A DNA stretch of 24,696 bases, taken from Oscillospiraceae bacterium. GTDB taxonomy: Bacteria > Bacillota > Clostridia > Oscillospirales > Oscillospiraceae. A model generated the notes under the pieces. The model made no database searches. It worked only from the letters and a program-made list of their open reading frames with translations, and was not told the DNA's origin. Shown here piece by piece: positions 7,468-13,025 of this stretch. How positions within the stretch are numbered: position 1 is the stretch's first letter; every line of letters starts with the position of its first letter. The translations under genes and the position numbers were made by a program. The stretch is from NCBI GenBank assembly GCA_016296635.1, contig JAEDIZ010000023.1, positions 1 through 24,696 of the forward strand. Direction: 5' to 3'.

Positions 7468-7732
7468 CGCTTTCTGCCTCCATTCTTTCAGTCAGCGCAT
7501 CATAGACCTCCTGCGGAATCTGGCAGGAGAATGCGCGTTCCAGCGACCGGGATTTGATCGCCTTTTTGAGACATTCCGAATCCGGACAGAGGTATGCGCC
7601 GCGGCCGGGTGCTTTGCCCTTGAAATCCAGAGAGAGCTCGCCCTCGGGGCTTCTGACCACGCGGATCAGCTCTTTTTTCATTTTCATTTCCCTGCAGCCG
7701 ACACACTGACGCATGGGAATCTTTTTCTGCAC
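7460..7732 (-). CDS. rnpM: YlxR/RnpM (DUF448), RNase P modulator
   Basis: A 90-residue protein with the DUF448 hallmarks PMRQCVGCREMKMKKELIRVV and APGRGAYLC. In Bacillus subtilis the homologue binds the RNase P RNA and moderates its activity. The start is GTG at 7732 with AGGAGGT about nine bases upstream. The C-terminus overlaps ylxQ. The pair of cysteines in CVGC plus a later Cys (YLCPDSEC) is typical of the family. Confidence 0.93.
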   Translation of the reverse strand: MQKKIPMRQCVGCREMKMKKELIRVVRSPEGELSLDFKGKAPGRGAYLCPDSECLKKAIKSRSLERAFSCQIPQEVYDALTERMEAESDV

Positions 7733-7779
7733 GGCGATGACCTCCTTTTGCCATTGCGATCCTTCAAAAGGGAGTTGAT

Positions 7780-8868
7780 TTATGCTTCTTCGCTTTCTTC
7801 GGCGATTTCTTCAAATTCTGCAGCCTGAGACTTGGGCTTGATGTCGATCTTATAGCCGGTCAGTCTTGCGGCAAGACGGGCGTTCTGGCCTTCCTTGCCG
7901 ATGGCAAGAGAAAGCTGATCATCGGGAACGATGACGCGGCAGGCCTTCTGGCTGCCGGGCAGAACGGTGACGGAGATGACATCGGCGGGGCTGAGCGCAG
8001 CGGCAACGAACTTTGCCGGATCCTCAGACCAGACGATGATATCCATCTTTTCGCCGTGCAGCTCATCGACAACAGCGCCGACTCTGCCGCCGCGGGTACC
8101 GACGCAGGCACCCACCGGATCGATGTTTTCAGCCGTTGCGCAGACCGCCAGCTTGGTGCGGGAGCCTGCTTCACGGGAGATGGACTTGACTTCGACGAGG
8201 CCGGATTCGATTTCGGGAACTTCCAGCTCGAAAAGACGCTTTACAAGACCCGGATGGGTTCTGGAAACGATGACCTGCGGGCCGCGGTTGGAGCGGCGGA
8301 CTTCCACGACATAGACGCGGATGATATCGCCCTCATGATAGCTTTCGCCGCGAACCTGCTCGGATGCGGAAAGCATGGCGTCGGTACGGTCATTGCCGCC
8401 GCCGATGCGGACGGTCATGTCACCGGTCGTCGGATCGATGCGAAGCACGGTGCCGGTCAGAATCTCATGTTCCTTGGAAGAGAAGGTATCGAAAATCATG
8501 CCGCGTTCGGCTTCGCGGATACCCTGAATAATGACCTGCTTTGCGGTCTGTGCGGCAATGCGGCCGAAGGCCTGCGTCCGGACATCCACGTTGACGAGAT
8601 CACCGAGCTGTGCGTGCTTTTCGATTTTCTTTGCAGCGTCGATGGAGATCTCCGTTGCGGGAGAGATGACTTCCTCAACAACTTCCTTCTGCACATACAT
8701 GTGCATATCGCCGTCTACAACATCCACAAATACATTGTCGGTATAGCCGTCATTGTCCTTTTTATACGCCGCAACGAGCGCCTGCGTGATCTTGTCGATC
8801 ATGTAGGTCTGCGGGATACCGCGCTCTTTTTCCAGCTGGGCAAGTGCCCCAAAAATTTCGGCATTCAT
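7780..8868 (-). CDS. nusA: Transcription termination/antitermination factor NusA
   Basis: Binds RNA polymerase and nascent RNA, modulating pausing and termination. The N-terminal polymerase-binding domain (residues 1-125) begins MNAEIFGALAQLEKERG; then an S1 domain around GTVLRIDPTTGDMTVRIGG; then two KH domains with GACVGTRGGRVGAV and LAIGKEGQNARLAARLTG. The length of 362 lacks the C-terminal acidic repeats of proteobacterial NusA, as expected in Firmicutes; a short acidic tail (FEEIAEESEEA) remains. GGAGG and AAGGA lie ahead of the ATG. It follows rimP by 21 bases. Confidence 0.97.
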   Translation of the reverse strand: MNAEIFGALAQLEKERGIPQTYMIDKITQALVAAYKKDNDGYTDNVFVDVVDGDMHMYVQKEVVEEVISPATEISIDAAKKIEKHAQLGDLVNVDVRTQAFGRIAAQTAKQVIIQGIREAERGMIFDTFSSKEHEILTGTVLRIDPTTGDMTVRIGGGNDRTDAMLSASEQVRGESYHEGDIIRVYVVEVRRSNRGPQVIVSRTHPGLVKRLFELEVPEIESGLVEVKSISREAGSRTKLAVCATAENIDPVGACVGTRGGRVGAVVDELHGEKMDIIVWSEDPAKFVAAALSPADVISVTVLPGSQKACRVIVPDDQLSLAIGKEGQNARLAARLTGYKIDIKPKSQAAEFEEIAEESEEA

Positions 8869-8889
8869 TTTTCCTTATATCCTCCCTGA

Positions 8890-9342
8890 TTAGAATTCGA
8901 CATGAAGCCGCACCTGCGCAACCTCAGCCTTTTCAAATGTTTGTGTTTGTTCGCCGCAGCTGATGGTGACTGCGCCGTTTTCATAGCCGGTCAGCGTGCC
9001 GATCCATTCTTTGCTGCCGCCGACGGCCTTGTAGAGCTTGACGCTGACGGAGCTGCCCATGAATTTCTCAAAATCGCCGGGACGCTTCAGCTCACGCTCC
9101 AGTCCCGCAGAACAGACCTCGAAGCTATAGCTCTCCGGAATCGGATCCTTTTCGTCCAGAATCGGATCGACGGCACGGGAGATGGCTTCGCAGTCATTGA
9201 TATCTACGCCGCCGTCCTTATCAATGTAAAGACGCAGGAACCACTGACCGCCCTCGCGGACATATTCCACATCCCACAAAGAGCATCCGTGCGCCTGCAC
9301 AATAGGCTCCGCAAATGCCCAAACTTCTTCGGTGATCTTCAT
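8890..9342 (-). CDS. rimP: Ribosome maturation factor RimP
   Basis: A 150-residue protein with the RimP motifs LRLYIDKDGGVDINDCEAISRAVDPILDE and YSFEVCSAGLERELKRPGDFEKFMG. It assists assembly of the 30S subunit (S19 binding region). First gene of the rimP-nusA-infB operon. The ATG at 9342 follows AAAGGGG by about eight bases. A stable hairpin lies in the short leader between the promoter and this gene. Confidence 0.95.
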   Translation of the reverse strand: MKITEEVWAFAEPIVQAHGCSLWDVEYVREGGQWFLRLYIDKDGGVDINDCEAISRAVDPILDEKDPIPESYSFEVCSAGLERELKRPGDFEKFMGSSVSVKLYKAVGGSKEWIGTLTGYENGAVTISCGEQTQTFEKAEVAQVRLHVEF

Positions 9343-9368
9343 GAAAAAGCCCCTTTCTCAACAAGAAA

Positions 9369-9392
9369 GAGTGGGGAACATTCCCCACTCTC
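9369..9392 (-). promoter_or_regulatory. Hairpin in the rimP-nusA operon leader (possible attenuator)
   Basis: On the minus strand a perfect stem AGAGTGGGGAA/TTCCCCACTCT around a TG/AC centre is followed by TTCTTGTTGAG and then the rimP ribosome site. It lies between the promoter (-10 at 9419-9424) and rimP. A strong stem followed by a T-rich stretch in the leader of the operon that encodes NusA suggests attenuation or NusA-sensitive pausing. This is inference. Confidence 0.5.
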
Positions 9393-9418
9393 CAGTCAAT
9401 AACTATCAGAACATGGTA

Positions 9419-9447
9419 ATTATAGCATCTGCATCTGGAAAATGCAA
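9419..9447 (-). promoter_or_regulatory. Promoter of the rimP-nusA-infB operon
   Basis: On the minus strand TTGCAT (9442-9447) and TATAAT (9419-9424) are separated by exactly 17 bases. Transcription would begin near 9412, giving a leader of about 70 bases containing the hairpin at 9369-9392. Confidence 0.7.
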
Positions 9448-9526
9448 GCAAAAAATCAGAAAAACAAGTAAAAACAGTACGGTTTTCCTGCTGATTTTTC
9501 GCTTTTATAAAAAAATATGTGTCGGA

Positions 9527-9556
9527 CTGTCATTCGGAAGAAAACTGTGCTATACT
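9527..9556 (+). promoter_or_regulatory. Promoter of the 9589 membrane protein
   Basis: CTGTCA (9527-9532) and TATACT (9551-9556) with an 18-base spacer, followed by a GGGAGG ribosome site and the ATG at 9589. The interval 9343-9588 holds this promoter and the divergent rimP promoter; no other gene was seen there. Confidence 0.55.
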
Positions 9557-9588
9557 AAAAAAGAATTTTTGCTCCGGGAGGAATCTGT

Positions 9589-10275
9589 ATGAATCGTCGG
9601 CCCAGTCTGGCTCGTCTGCCGTATATTGCGGTGCTGTGCGGCATCGCCGTGTTTTTCCTGCGTTCAACGCTTGCGTCCGGCGGGAGCAGTGTGCCGCTGA
9701 TTGCGTTCTGCGTGCTGATGACGGTAGTGTTTCTGTTGGCGGCGGTTTCACTGGAAAAGAAATCGGAAGCTGCGGAAGTGTTCCGCCGTATGCCGCTGGC
9801 AGCGATTTCGGCAATCGTCGGTGCCGGATTACTGGCCGCTGGCTGCCTGCAGGGTTTTGCCGCGGCAGGGATGTTTGCAAAAATCCTCGCGATGCTGGGT
9901 GTGATCGCAGCAGCGGGGCTGATCGCCGGGCAGGTGTTTCAGCTGGCAGGCAAACAGATTCCGGTTTATTTCTTCGTGTTCGCGGTTTTGTTTTATGTCG
10001 TCAAGCTGTTCCGCGACTTCCGGCATTGGATGGTCGATCCGTCTATTCTGGATTACTGCTTCATGCTGTTTGCACTGATCTCCTTTATGATCGCGACCTA
10101 TCAGGCAGGCGCCTTCTGCTTCGATAAGGGCAGCCGCAGACAACTGGCATTTTTCTCGCTGACGGGTGTGATGTTCGGCGCCTCCGCACTTGTAGGCGGA
10201 GATACTGCTGCAATGCTGATCTACGGCGGCAGCATTCTGTGGATGCTTTCGTGCAGCCTGCAGGTGCTTCGCTGA
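9589..10275 (+). CDS. Polytopic membrane protein, function unknown
   Basis: A 228-residue hydrophobic protein, not recognised as a named family. About seven membrane segments are apparent: residues 10-30, 36-52, 68-92, 96-116, 123-141, 150-170 and 182-228 as one or two. Charged residues cluster in loops (EKKSEAAEVFRR, FRDFRH, DKGSRRQ). GGGAGG lies nine bases before the ATG. It stands alone, with its own promoter and a strong terminator, divergent from rimP. Composition resembles the surrounding core genes. No transporter or enzyme motif is visible. Confidence 0.8.
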   Translation: MNRRPSLARLPYIAVLCGIAVFFLRSTLASGGSSVPLIAFCVLMTVVFLLAAVSLEKKSEAAEVFRRMPLAAISAIVGAGLLAAGCLQGFAAAGMFAKILAMLGVIAAAGLIAGQVFQLAGKQIPVYFFVFAVLFYVVKLFRDFRHWMVDPSILDYCFMLFALISFMIATYQAGAFCFDKGSRRQLAFFSLTGVMFGASALVGGDTAAMLIYGGSILWMLSCSLQVLR

Positions 10276-10290
10276 ACGCTGAAAAATAGT

Positions 10291-10336
10291 AAGCCCCTCT
10301 TCCGAAATTGCGGAAGAGGGGCTTTGTTTTTTCTTG
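10291..10336 (+). terminator. Intrinsic terminator after the membrane protein
   Basis: A stem AAGCCCCTCTTCCG / CGGAAGAGGGGCTT with loop AAATTG, followed by TGTTTTTTC. Strong on the + strand; it also separates the gene from the AT-rich islet to its right. Confidence 0.85.
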
Positions 10337-10360
10337 AAATTGCCTATGAGGTATAGACAA

Positions 10361-10699
10361 TTATTTATAATTTTGGTCAAGTGAATGCTTTAGGAAGTTG
10401 ATGGTATCTAGAATGGTTCGGATTTGTTTTTGAGAACAAGACGATAAGAGAAGTAATATTTCATCATATGCGGCGTTCAAGTGATTTGTACGATGACCGA
10501 ATATAAGACTATCGACAGTAACGCCCAGCGCCTCGGATAGGTCAACAATAACAGATAGACTTACTTTTGTGTTGCCAGTTTCAATGTGACTCATGTGCGT
10601 GACAGAAATACCGACTTTTTCTGCCAAACATTCCTGCGAAATTCCTGTTTTTTTTCGAGAGCAGCGAATTCTTCGACCTATCTCAAAGTAATCTAACAA
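10361..10699 (-). CDS. XRE-family helix-turn-helix transcriptional regulator
   Basis: A 112-residue protein. Residues 8-63 form a Cro/CI-type HTH: IGRRIRCSRKKTGISQECLAEKVGISVTHMSHIETGNTKVSLSVIVDLSEALGV. The C-terminal part (LLLLSSCSQKQIRTILDTINFLK) is probably a short dimerisation helix pair. The start is TTG at 10699 with GAGG seven to eight bases upstream; no ATG lies before the HTH. The gene is noticeably AT-richer than its neighbours. It is divergent from the TM2 protein, and the space between them contains a perfect 14-base palindrome, so autorepression is likely. Confidence 0.85.
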   Translation of the reverse strand: MLDYFEIGRRIRCSRKKTGISQECLAEKVGISVTHMSHIETGNTKVSLSVIVDLSEALGVTVDSLIFGHRTNHLNAAYDEILLLLSSCSQKQIRTILDTINFLKHSLDQNYK

Positions 10700-10730
10700 G
10701 TTATCGCCTCGCTAGTTAAAATTTACTTGA

Positions 10731-10757
10731 ATTATAAACAGGTTTGTATTAATACAA
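10731..10757. promoter_or_regulatory. Candidate XRE operator and regulator promoter
   Basis: TTGTATTAATACAA at 10744-10757 is a perfect palindrome. On the minus strand TATAAT lies at 10731-10736, giving TTGTAT-15-TATAAT, with the palindrome over the -35 element. This is a natural place for the XRE protein to repress its own gene and perhaps the divergent TM2 gene. Binding is inferred. Confidence 0.45.
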
Positions 10758-10816
10758 CATAAACTGAAACGGCGAAATATGCCTACTCAGTTAAAAAGAT
10801 AGAGAGGGTGGAGAAT

Positions 10817-11167
10817 ATGGCAGTGAAATTTTGCAGTCATTGCGGAAAAGAAATTGATGAAAATGCTGTGGTGTGTCCTTATTGTGGCTGCCAAGCAAGA
10901 GCGTTTGAACAGCCCAATATTGTAATCAACAACACGAACACAAACACAAATACAAATACGAATAATGTCGGTATGTATGGAAGACCCAAGAATAAATGGG
11001 TCGCCTTTTTTCTGTGCATGTTTTTGGGCTTTTTTGGTGCGCATAAATTCTATGAGGGCAGGATTGGCACGGGTATTTTGTATTTGTTTACCCTTGGTTT
11101 GTTTGGAATTGGTTGGCTGATTGATATAATAGTCTTGCTGTTTAAGCCGAATCCCTACTTTGTTTAA
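10817..11167 (+). CDS. Zinc-ribbon / TM2-domain membrane protein
   Basis: A 116-residue protein. The N-terminus is a zinc ribbon with Cys6, Cys9, Cys20 and Cys23 (FCSHCGKEIDENAVVCPYCG). A linker rich in alternating Asn and Thr (INNTNTNTNTNTNN) follows, then a TM2 domain, KNKWVAFFLCMFLGFFGAHKFY through GIGWLIDIIVLLF, with two membrane helices and the conserved G-x-H-x-F-Y turn. TM2 proteins are widespread; function is generally unknown. The ATG at 10817 is preferred over the in-frame GTG at 10808, since GGGTGGAG precedes it. Its codon use is AT-rich, unlike the flanking genes. Confidence 0.88.
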   Translation: MAVKFCSHCGKEIDENAVVCPYCGCQARAFEQPNIVINNTNTNTNTNTNNVGMYGRPKNKWVAFFLCMFLGFFGAHKFYEGRIGTGILYLFTLGLFGIGWLIDIIVLLFKPNPYFV

Positions 11168-11178
11168 TAGTGAAAAAA

Positions 11179-11220
11179 CCTCACAACGCAGTGGCGCGGT
11201 GAGGCTAGAAAAAGTCTTTT
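11179..11220 (+). terminator. Probable terminator of the TM2 gene
   Basis: A nested stem CCTCAC..CGC-AGTG-GCG..GTGAGG at 11179-11204, twelve bases after the stop, followed by CTAGAAAAAGTCTTTT. The T-tract is not immediate, so strength is moderate. Confidence 0.5.
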
Positions 11221-11227
11221 GAAATAA

Positions 11228-11273
11228 CGCCCCACTTACCAGATTGTGTAAATACTATCTGATAAGCGGGGCG
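11228..11273 (-). terminator. Probable terminator of the DUF1893 operon
   Basis: A 17-base stem with two mismatches (CGCCCCACTTACCAGAT / ATCTGATAAGCGGGGCG). On the minus strand it is followed by TTATTTC. It lies just past the end of the DUF1893 gene and faces the TM2 terminator, forming a convergent terminator pair in 11168-11300. Confidence 0.55.
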
Positions 11274-11300
11274 CTTAAATTTTGAGGACAAAGCGAATAT

Positions 11301-11729
11301 TTATCTTGTACCCGTTCGCAGCTTCTGCAGTGTCTGTCGGATGACGGGCAGACACTCTGCCGGCGTTTCGACGTTCAGAACGGCCTGCTCAAAGGGGCAG
11401 AGTCCGGTGCCGCGGCGGTTGATGATCTGCTCGGTACGGGTATGCCAGCTGCAGGGGATGCCGTACCGGCTGAGAAGTTCAATGGCGGAATCGGACATGG
11501 TCATGCCGAAAACGCTTTTTGCGCCGCCCAGAATGAACACGGAAGCGGCGGCCTTGCCGATGATGAGATCATAAACATCGGCGTTTTGCAGAAGGTCTGC
11601 GTGCTTATCCAACAGCTCCAGCGCAGGCGCGATGCCGCGGCCGAAGCGTGAGAGAATCAGCTTCTGATCCTTACACAGCGCCAGCGTTGCGGTACCGCTT
11701 TCCAATAAAGAAAGAATCTCTTCGTTCAT
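11301..11729 (-). CDS. DUF1893 domain protein
   Basis: A 142-residue protein matching the DUF1893 pattern: residues 12-140 include ATLALCKDQKLILSRFGRGIAPALELL, DLIIGKAAASVFILGGAKSVFGMTMSDSAIELLSRYGIP, IINRRGTGLCPFEQAVL. The conserved GKAAA and NR..G.CPFE patterns are clear. The fold is reported to resemble a cytidine-deaminase-like shape, but the family has no assigned activity. It follows the 104-residue membrane protein gene by seven bases, so the two are cotranscribed. Confidence 0.85.
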   Translation of the reverse strand: MNEEILSLLESGTATLALCKDQKLILSRFGRGIAPALELLDKHADLLQNADVYDLIIGKAAASVFILGGAKSVFGMTMSDSAIELLSRYGIPCSWHTRTEQIINRRGTGLCPFEQAVLNVETPAECLPVIRQTLQKLRTGTR

Positions 11730-11736
11730 GGCAGCC

Positions 11737-12051
11737 TCATTTCATATGCAGCTCTTTGGGAAGCTGCTTTTCGTTTTCAATAATGACAAGCGAAACCGCA
11801 AGCGCAATGACCAACACGCCGACGGCAATGATGTAATACGGATGATCGGAAATGGCCGCAATCGACCAGCTGCCGCCATCGGAAGCGTTATAGCCGATAA
11901 AAAGCAGAACGGCGGCCGCGGCAAACATCAAAACGCGAACAGCGTTGCAGATCTTATTGCAGCGAACGAGAAACTGGCAGTAGGCATCGTAGTCTTCAAA
12001 ATAATCCCCAGCCCGCCATGGGGTAAAGGCTTTGCAGAAAAATGCGCGCAT
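11737..12051 (-). CDS. Small membrane protein, function unknown
   Basis: A 104-residue protein with a soluble N-terminal third containing an aromatic stretch (FEDYDAYCQFLVRCNKICNAV), then two membrane helices at about 37-54 and 71-91, and a basic end. No family recognised. GGGAGGA lies before the ATG at 12051. It is the first gene of a two-gene unit with the DUF1893 gene. Confidence 0.75.
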   Translation of the reverse strand: MRAFFCKAFTPWRAGDYFEDYDAYCQFLVRCNKICNAVRVLMFAAAAVLLFIGYNASDGGSWSIAAISDHPYYIIAVGVLVIALAVSLVIIENEKQLPKELHMK

Positions 12052-12081
12052 GAAGCGTCCTCCCGATGATTTACTTTTTAT

Positions 12082-12111
12082 ATTCTAACATAGGGAGAAG
12101 AGAATTTGCAA
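12082..12111 (-). promoter_or_regulatory. Promoter of the 104-residue membrane protein / DUF1893 unit
   Basis: On the minus strand TTGCAA (12106-12111) and TAGAAT (12082-12087) with an 18-base spacer and an extended -10 TG. Transcription would start near 12075, about 24 bases before the ATG. Confidence 0.6.
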
Positions 12112-12142
12112 CGGTTATTGCCCGGCGCGGTGCTGGGAAATG

Positions 12143-12168
12143 AAAAAGGAGGCCGGTTGGCCTCCTTT
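12143..12168 (-). terminator. Intrinsic terminator of the cysteine-rich gene
   Basis: On the minus strand the stem AAAGGAGGCC/GGCCTCCTTT with loop AACC is followed by TTC after T residues. It lies 12 bases beyond the stop of the cysteine-rich gene. Confidence 0.8.
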
Positions 12169-12180
12169 CAAGATGTTTGC

Positions 12181-12471
12181 TCAGCCGTTTCCGCAGCCGC
12201 AGGAACCTCTGCAGCCACAGCCGCAACCGCAGCATCTTCTGCAGCAACCGCAGCATCTTCTGCAGCAACCGCAGCATCTTCTGTAGCAACCGCAGCCGCA
12301 GGAGCTGGAAGTACCGGCAACAGAACCGGAGCCGCAGGAGCAGCTGCTGCCGTTCGAATCGCTGACACCGGCCACGGAGCTGCCGGAATTGCTGCAGCAG
12401 CTGTTGCAGCAGCGATTTGCAATAAAGTCGGGGAAAACGATTCCGCCGCAGGACTGACAGGAATTTGCCAT
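12181..12471 (-). CDS. Cysteine-rich tandem-repeat protein
   Basis: A 96-residue protein with 26 cysteines. The N-terminal part (MANSCQSCGGIVFPDFIANRCCNSCC in pieces) leads into a Ser/Gly linker and then a run of RRCCGCC heptads at residues 64-84, encoded by a 21-base tandem repeat. The ATG at 12471 has GGAGGG seven bases upstream. Terminator-bounded, so really expressed as a unit. Similar short high-cysteine proteins of Clostridia are sometimes labelled chorion-like high-cysteine protein by remote similarity. Possible roles are metal binding or a disulfide-crosslinked surface or spore layer; neither is shown. No maturation enzyme is next to it. Confidence 0.75.
   Translation of the reverse strand: MANSCQSCGGIVFPDFIANRCCNSCCSNSGSSVAGVSDSNGSSCSCGSGSVAGTSSSCGCGCYRRCCGCCRRCCGCCRRCCGCGCGCRGSCGCGNG
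12223..12285. repeat. Three 21-base tandem repeats in the cysteine-rich gene
   Basis: Units at 12223-12243, 12244-12264 and 12265-12285 are nearly identical (GCAACCGCAGCATCTTCTGC then A), followed by a partial unit at 12286. On the minus strand each encodes RRCCGCC. The 21-base period keeps the frame, typical of repeat expansion in a structural protein. Confidence 0.9.
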
Positions 12472-12544
12472 AAAGGATCCCTCCACAAGAAATCATGGGG
12501 CGTTGATGCCCATGACATCTTATGGCAGAAACTGCCGAAATGTG

Positions 12545-12679
12545 TCAGGGAAGTTCCGGTGACGGCATGGGAGCAGGATAAAACGGAACAGTATCCGGCA
12601 CATCGGAAACGGAGCCCTTCACGGGCGGAAGCTTGGGATCGCGCAGTTCATGGATGCTTTCGGGTTCTTCTTTTTTCAT
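12545..12679 (-). CDS. 44-residue proline-rich small protein, unrecognised
   Basis: On the minus strand an ATG at 12679 opens 44 codons to a TGA at 12545-12547. The product starts MKKEEPESIHELRDPKLP and ends FYPAPMPSPELP; it is acidic at first, rich in proline, and has no cysteine or membrane segment. A GAGGTGAT ribosome site is eight bases upstream, itself part of the right arm of a 13-base hairpin. It lies between the cysteine-rich small-domain gene and the high-cysteine gene on the same strand. No known family. Good start context and codon use argue for translation. Confidence 0.6.
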   Translation of the reverse strand: MKKEEPESIHELRDPKLPPVKGSVSDVPDTVPFYPAPMPSPELP

Positions 12680-12684
12680 AACAA

Positions 12685-12715
12685 AATCACCTCAAAGCTA
12701 GTCTTTGAGGTGATT
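12685..12715 (-). promoter_or_regulatory. 13-base hairpin: terminator that also encloses a ribosome site
   Basis: A perfect stem AATCACCTCAAAG/CTTTGAGGTGATT with a five-base loop. It comes just after the stop of the 12722 gene and is followed on the minus strand by TTGTTATG. It may end the upstream transcript. At the same time GAGGTGAT, the ribosome site of the 44-residue gene, forms the 3' arm, so translation of that gene from a read-through mRNA would be masked. Confidence 0.6.
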
Positions 12716-12721
12716 GAAGTT

Positions 12722-13024
12722 TTATTCGGATTTTTCCTGCGACATCTGCATTTCGTTTTCCTTCGTGATTGCCACAATCTGACTGAATTTGTCCAGAATT
12801 CTGCCGTAGTTTTCTTTTTTGTGCGGAACCATGCAGCCGGAGCAGTCCTTGATGCCGCTTTCTGTATAGCAGAAATTACCGCCGCAGTGTCTGCCCAGCG
12901 CATACAGAGGACAGTAGCAGAACAGACAGTTGAAATTTTCAGGATCCTTCGTTTCATGGCAGGGGAAATATTCGCAGTCCCGGTTTTGAAAGAAGGAAAA
13001 ATGCTTGTTTTCCCAGTATTCCAT
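12722..13024 (-). CDS. Cysteine-rich small domain protein
   Basis: A 100-residue protein with the family pattern FFQNRDCEYFPCH, NCLFCYCPLYALG, CGGNFCY, IKDCSGCMVPHKKENY. The nine or so conserved cysteines and a histidine suggest a metal (probably Zn or Fe-S) site. The family is widespread in anaerobes; function not established. The ATG comes one base after the rqcH stop with AAGGAG ahead, so translation is coupled to rqcH. The last 20 residues are charged and may be disordered. Confidence 0.85.
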   Translation of the reverse strand: MEYWENKHFSFFQNRDCEYFPCHETKDPENFNCLFCYCPLYALGRHCGGNFCYTESGIKDCSGCMVPHKKENYGRILDKFSQIVAITKENEMQMSQEKSE

Positions 13025-13025
13025 G

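Noticed and set aside
4753..7557. A 934-codon open frame on the + strand opposite infB and ylxQ
   Set aside because: It is an antisense shadow of IF-2 and YlxQ caused by codon bias; no ribosome site, no known motif, and it crosses two real genes.
12223..12290. Tandem repeats considered as a CRISPR array
   Set aside because: The 21-base units are directly adjacent with no spacers and encode protein heptads.
12545..12679. The small proline-rich frame and the cysteine-rich protein as a RiPP precursor system
   Set aside because: No YcaO, lanthionine, radical-SAM maturase or dedicated exporter lies nearby; the radical-SAM protein at 20027 is clearly MtaB.
12106..12681. An alanine-rich open frame on the + strand over the cysteine-rich gene
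   Set aside because: Its Ala/Ser repeat is the antisense reading of the RRCCGCC codons; the minus strand has the ribosome site and terminator.
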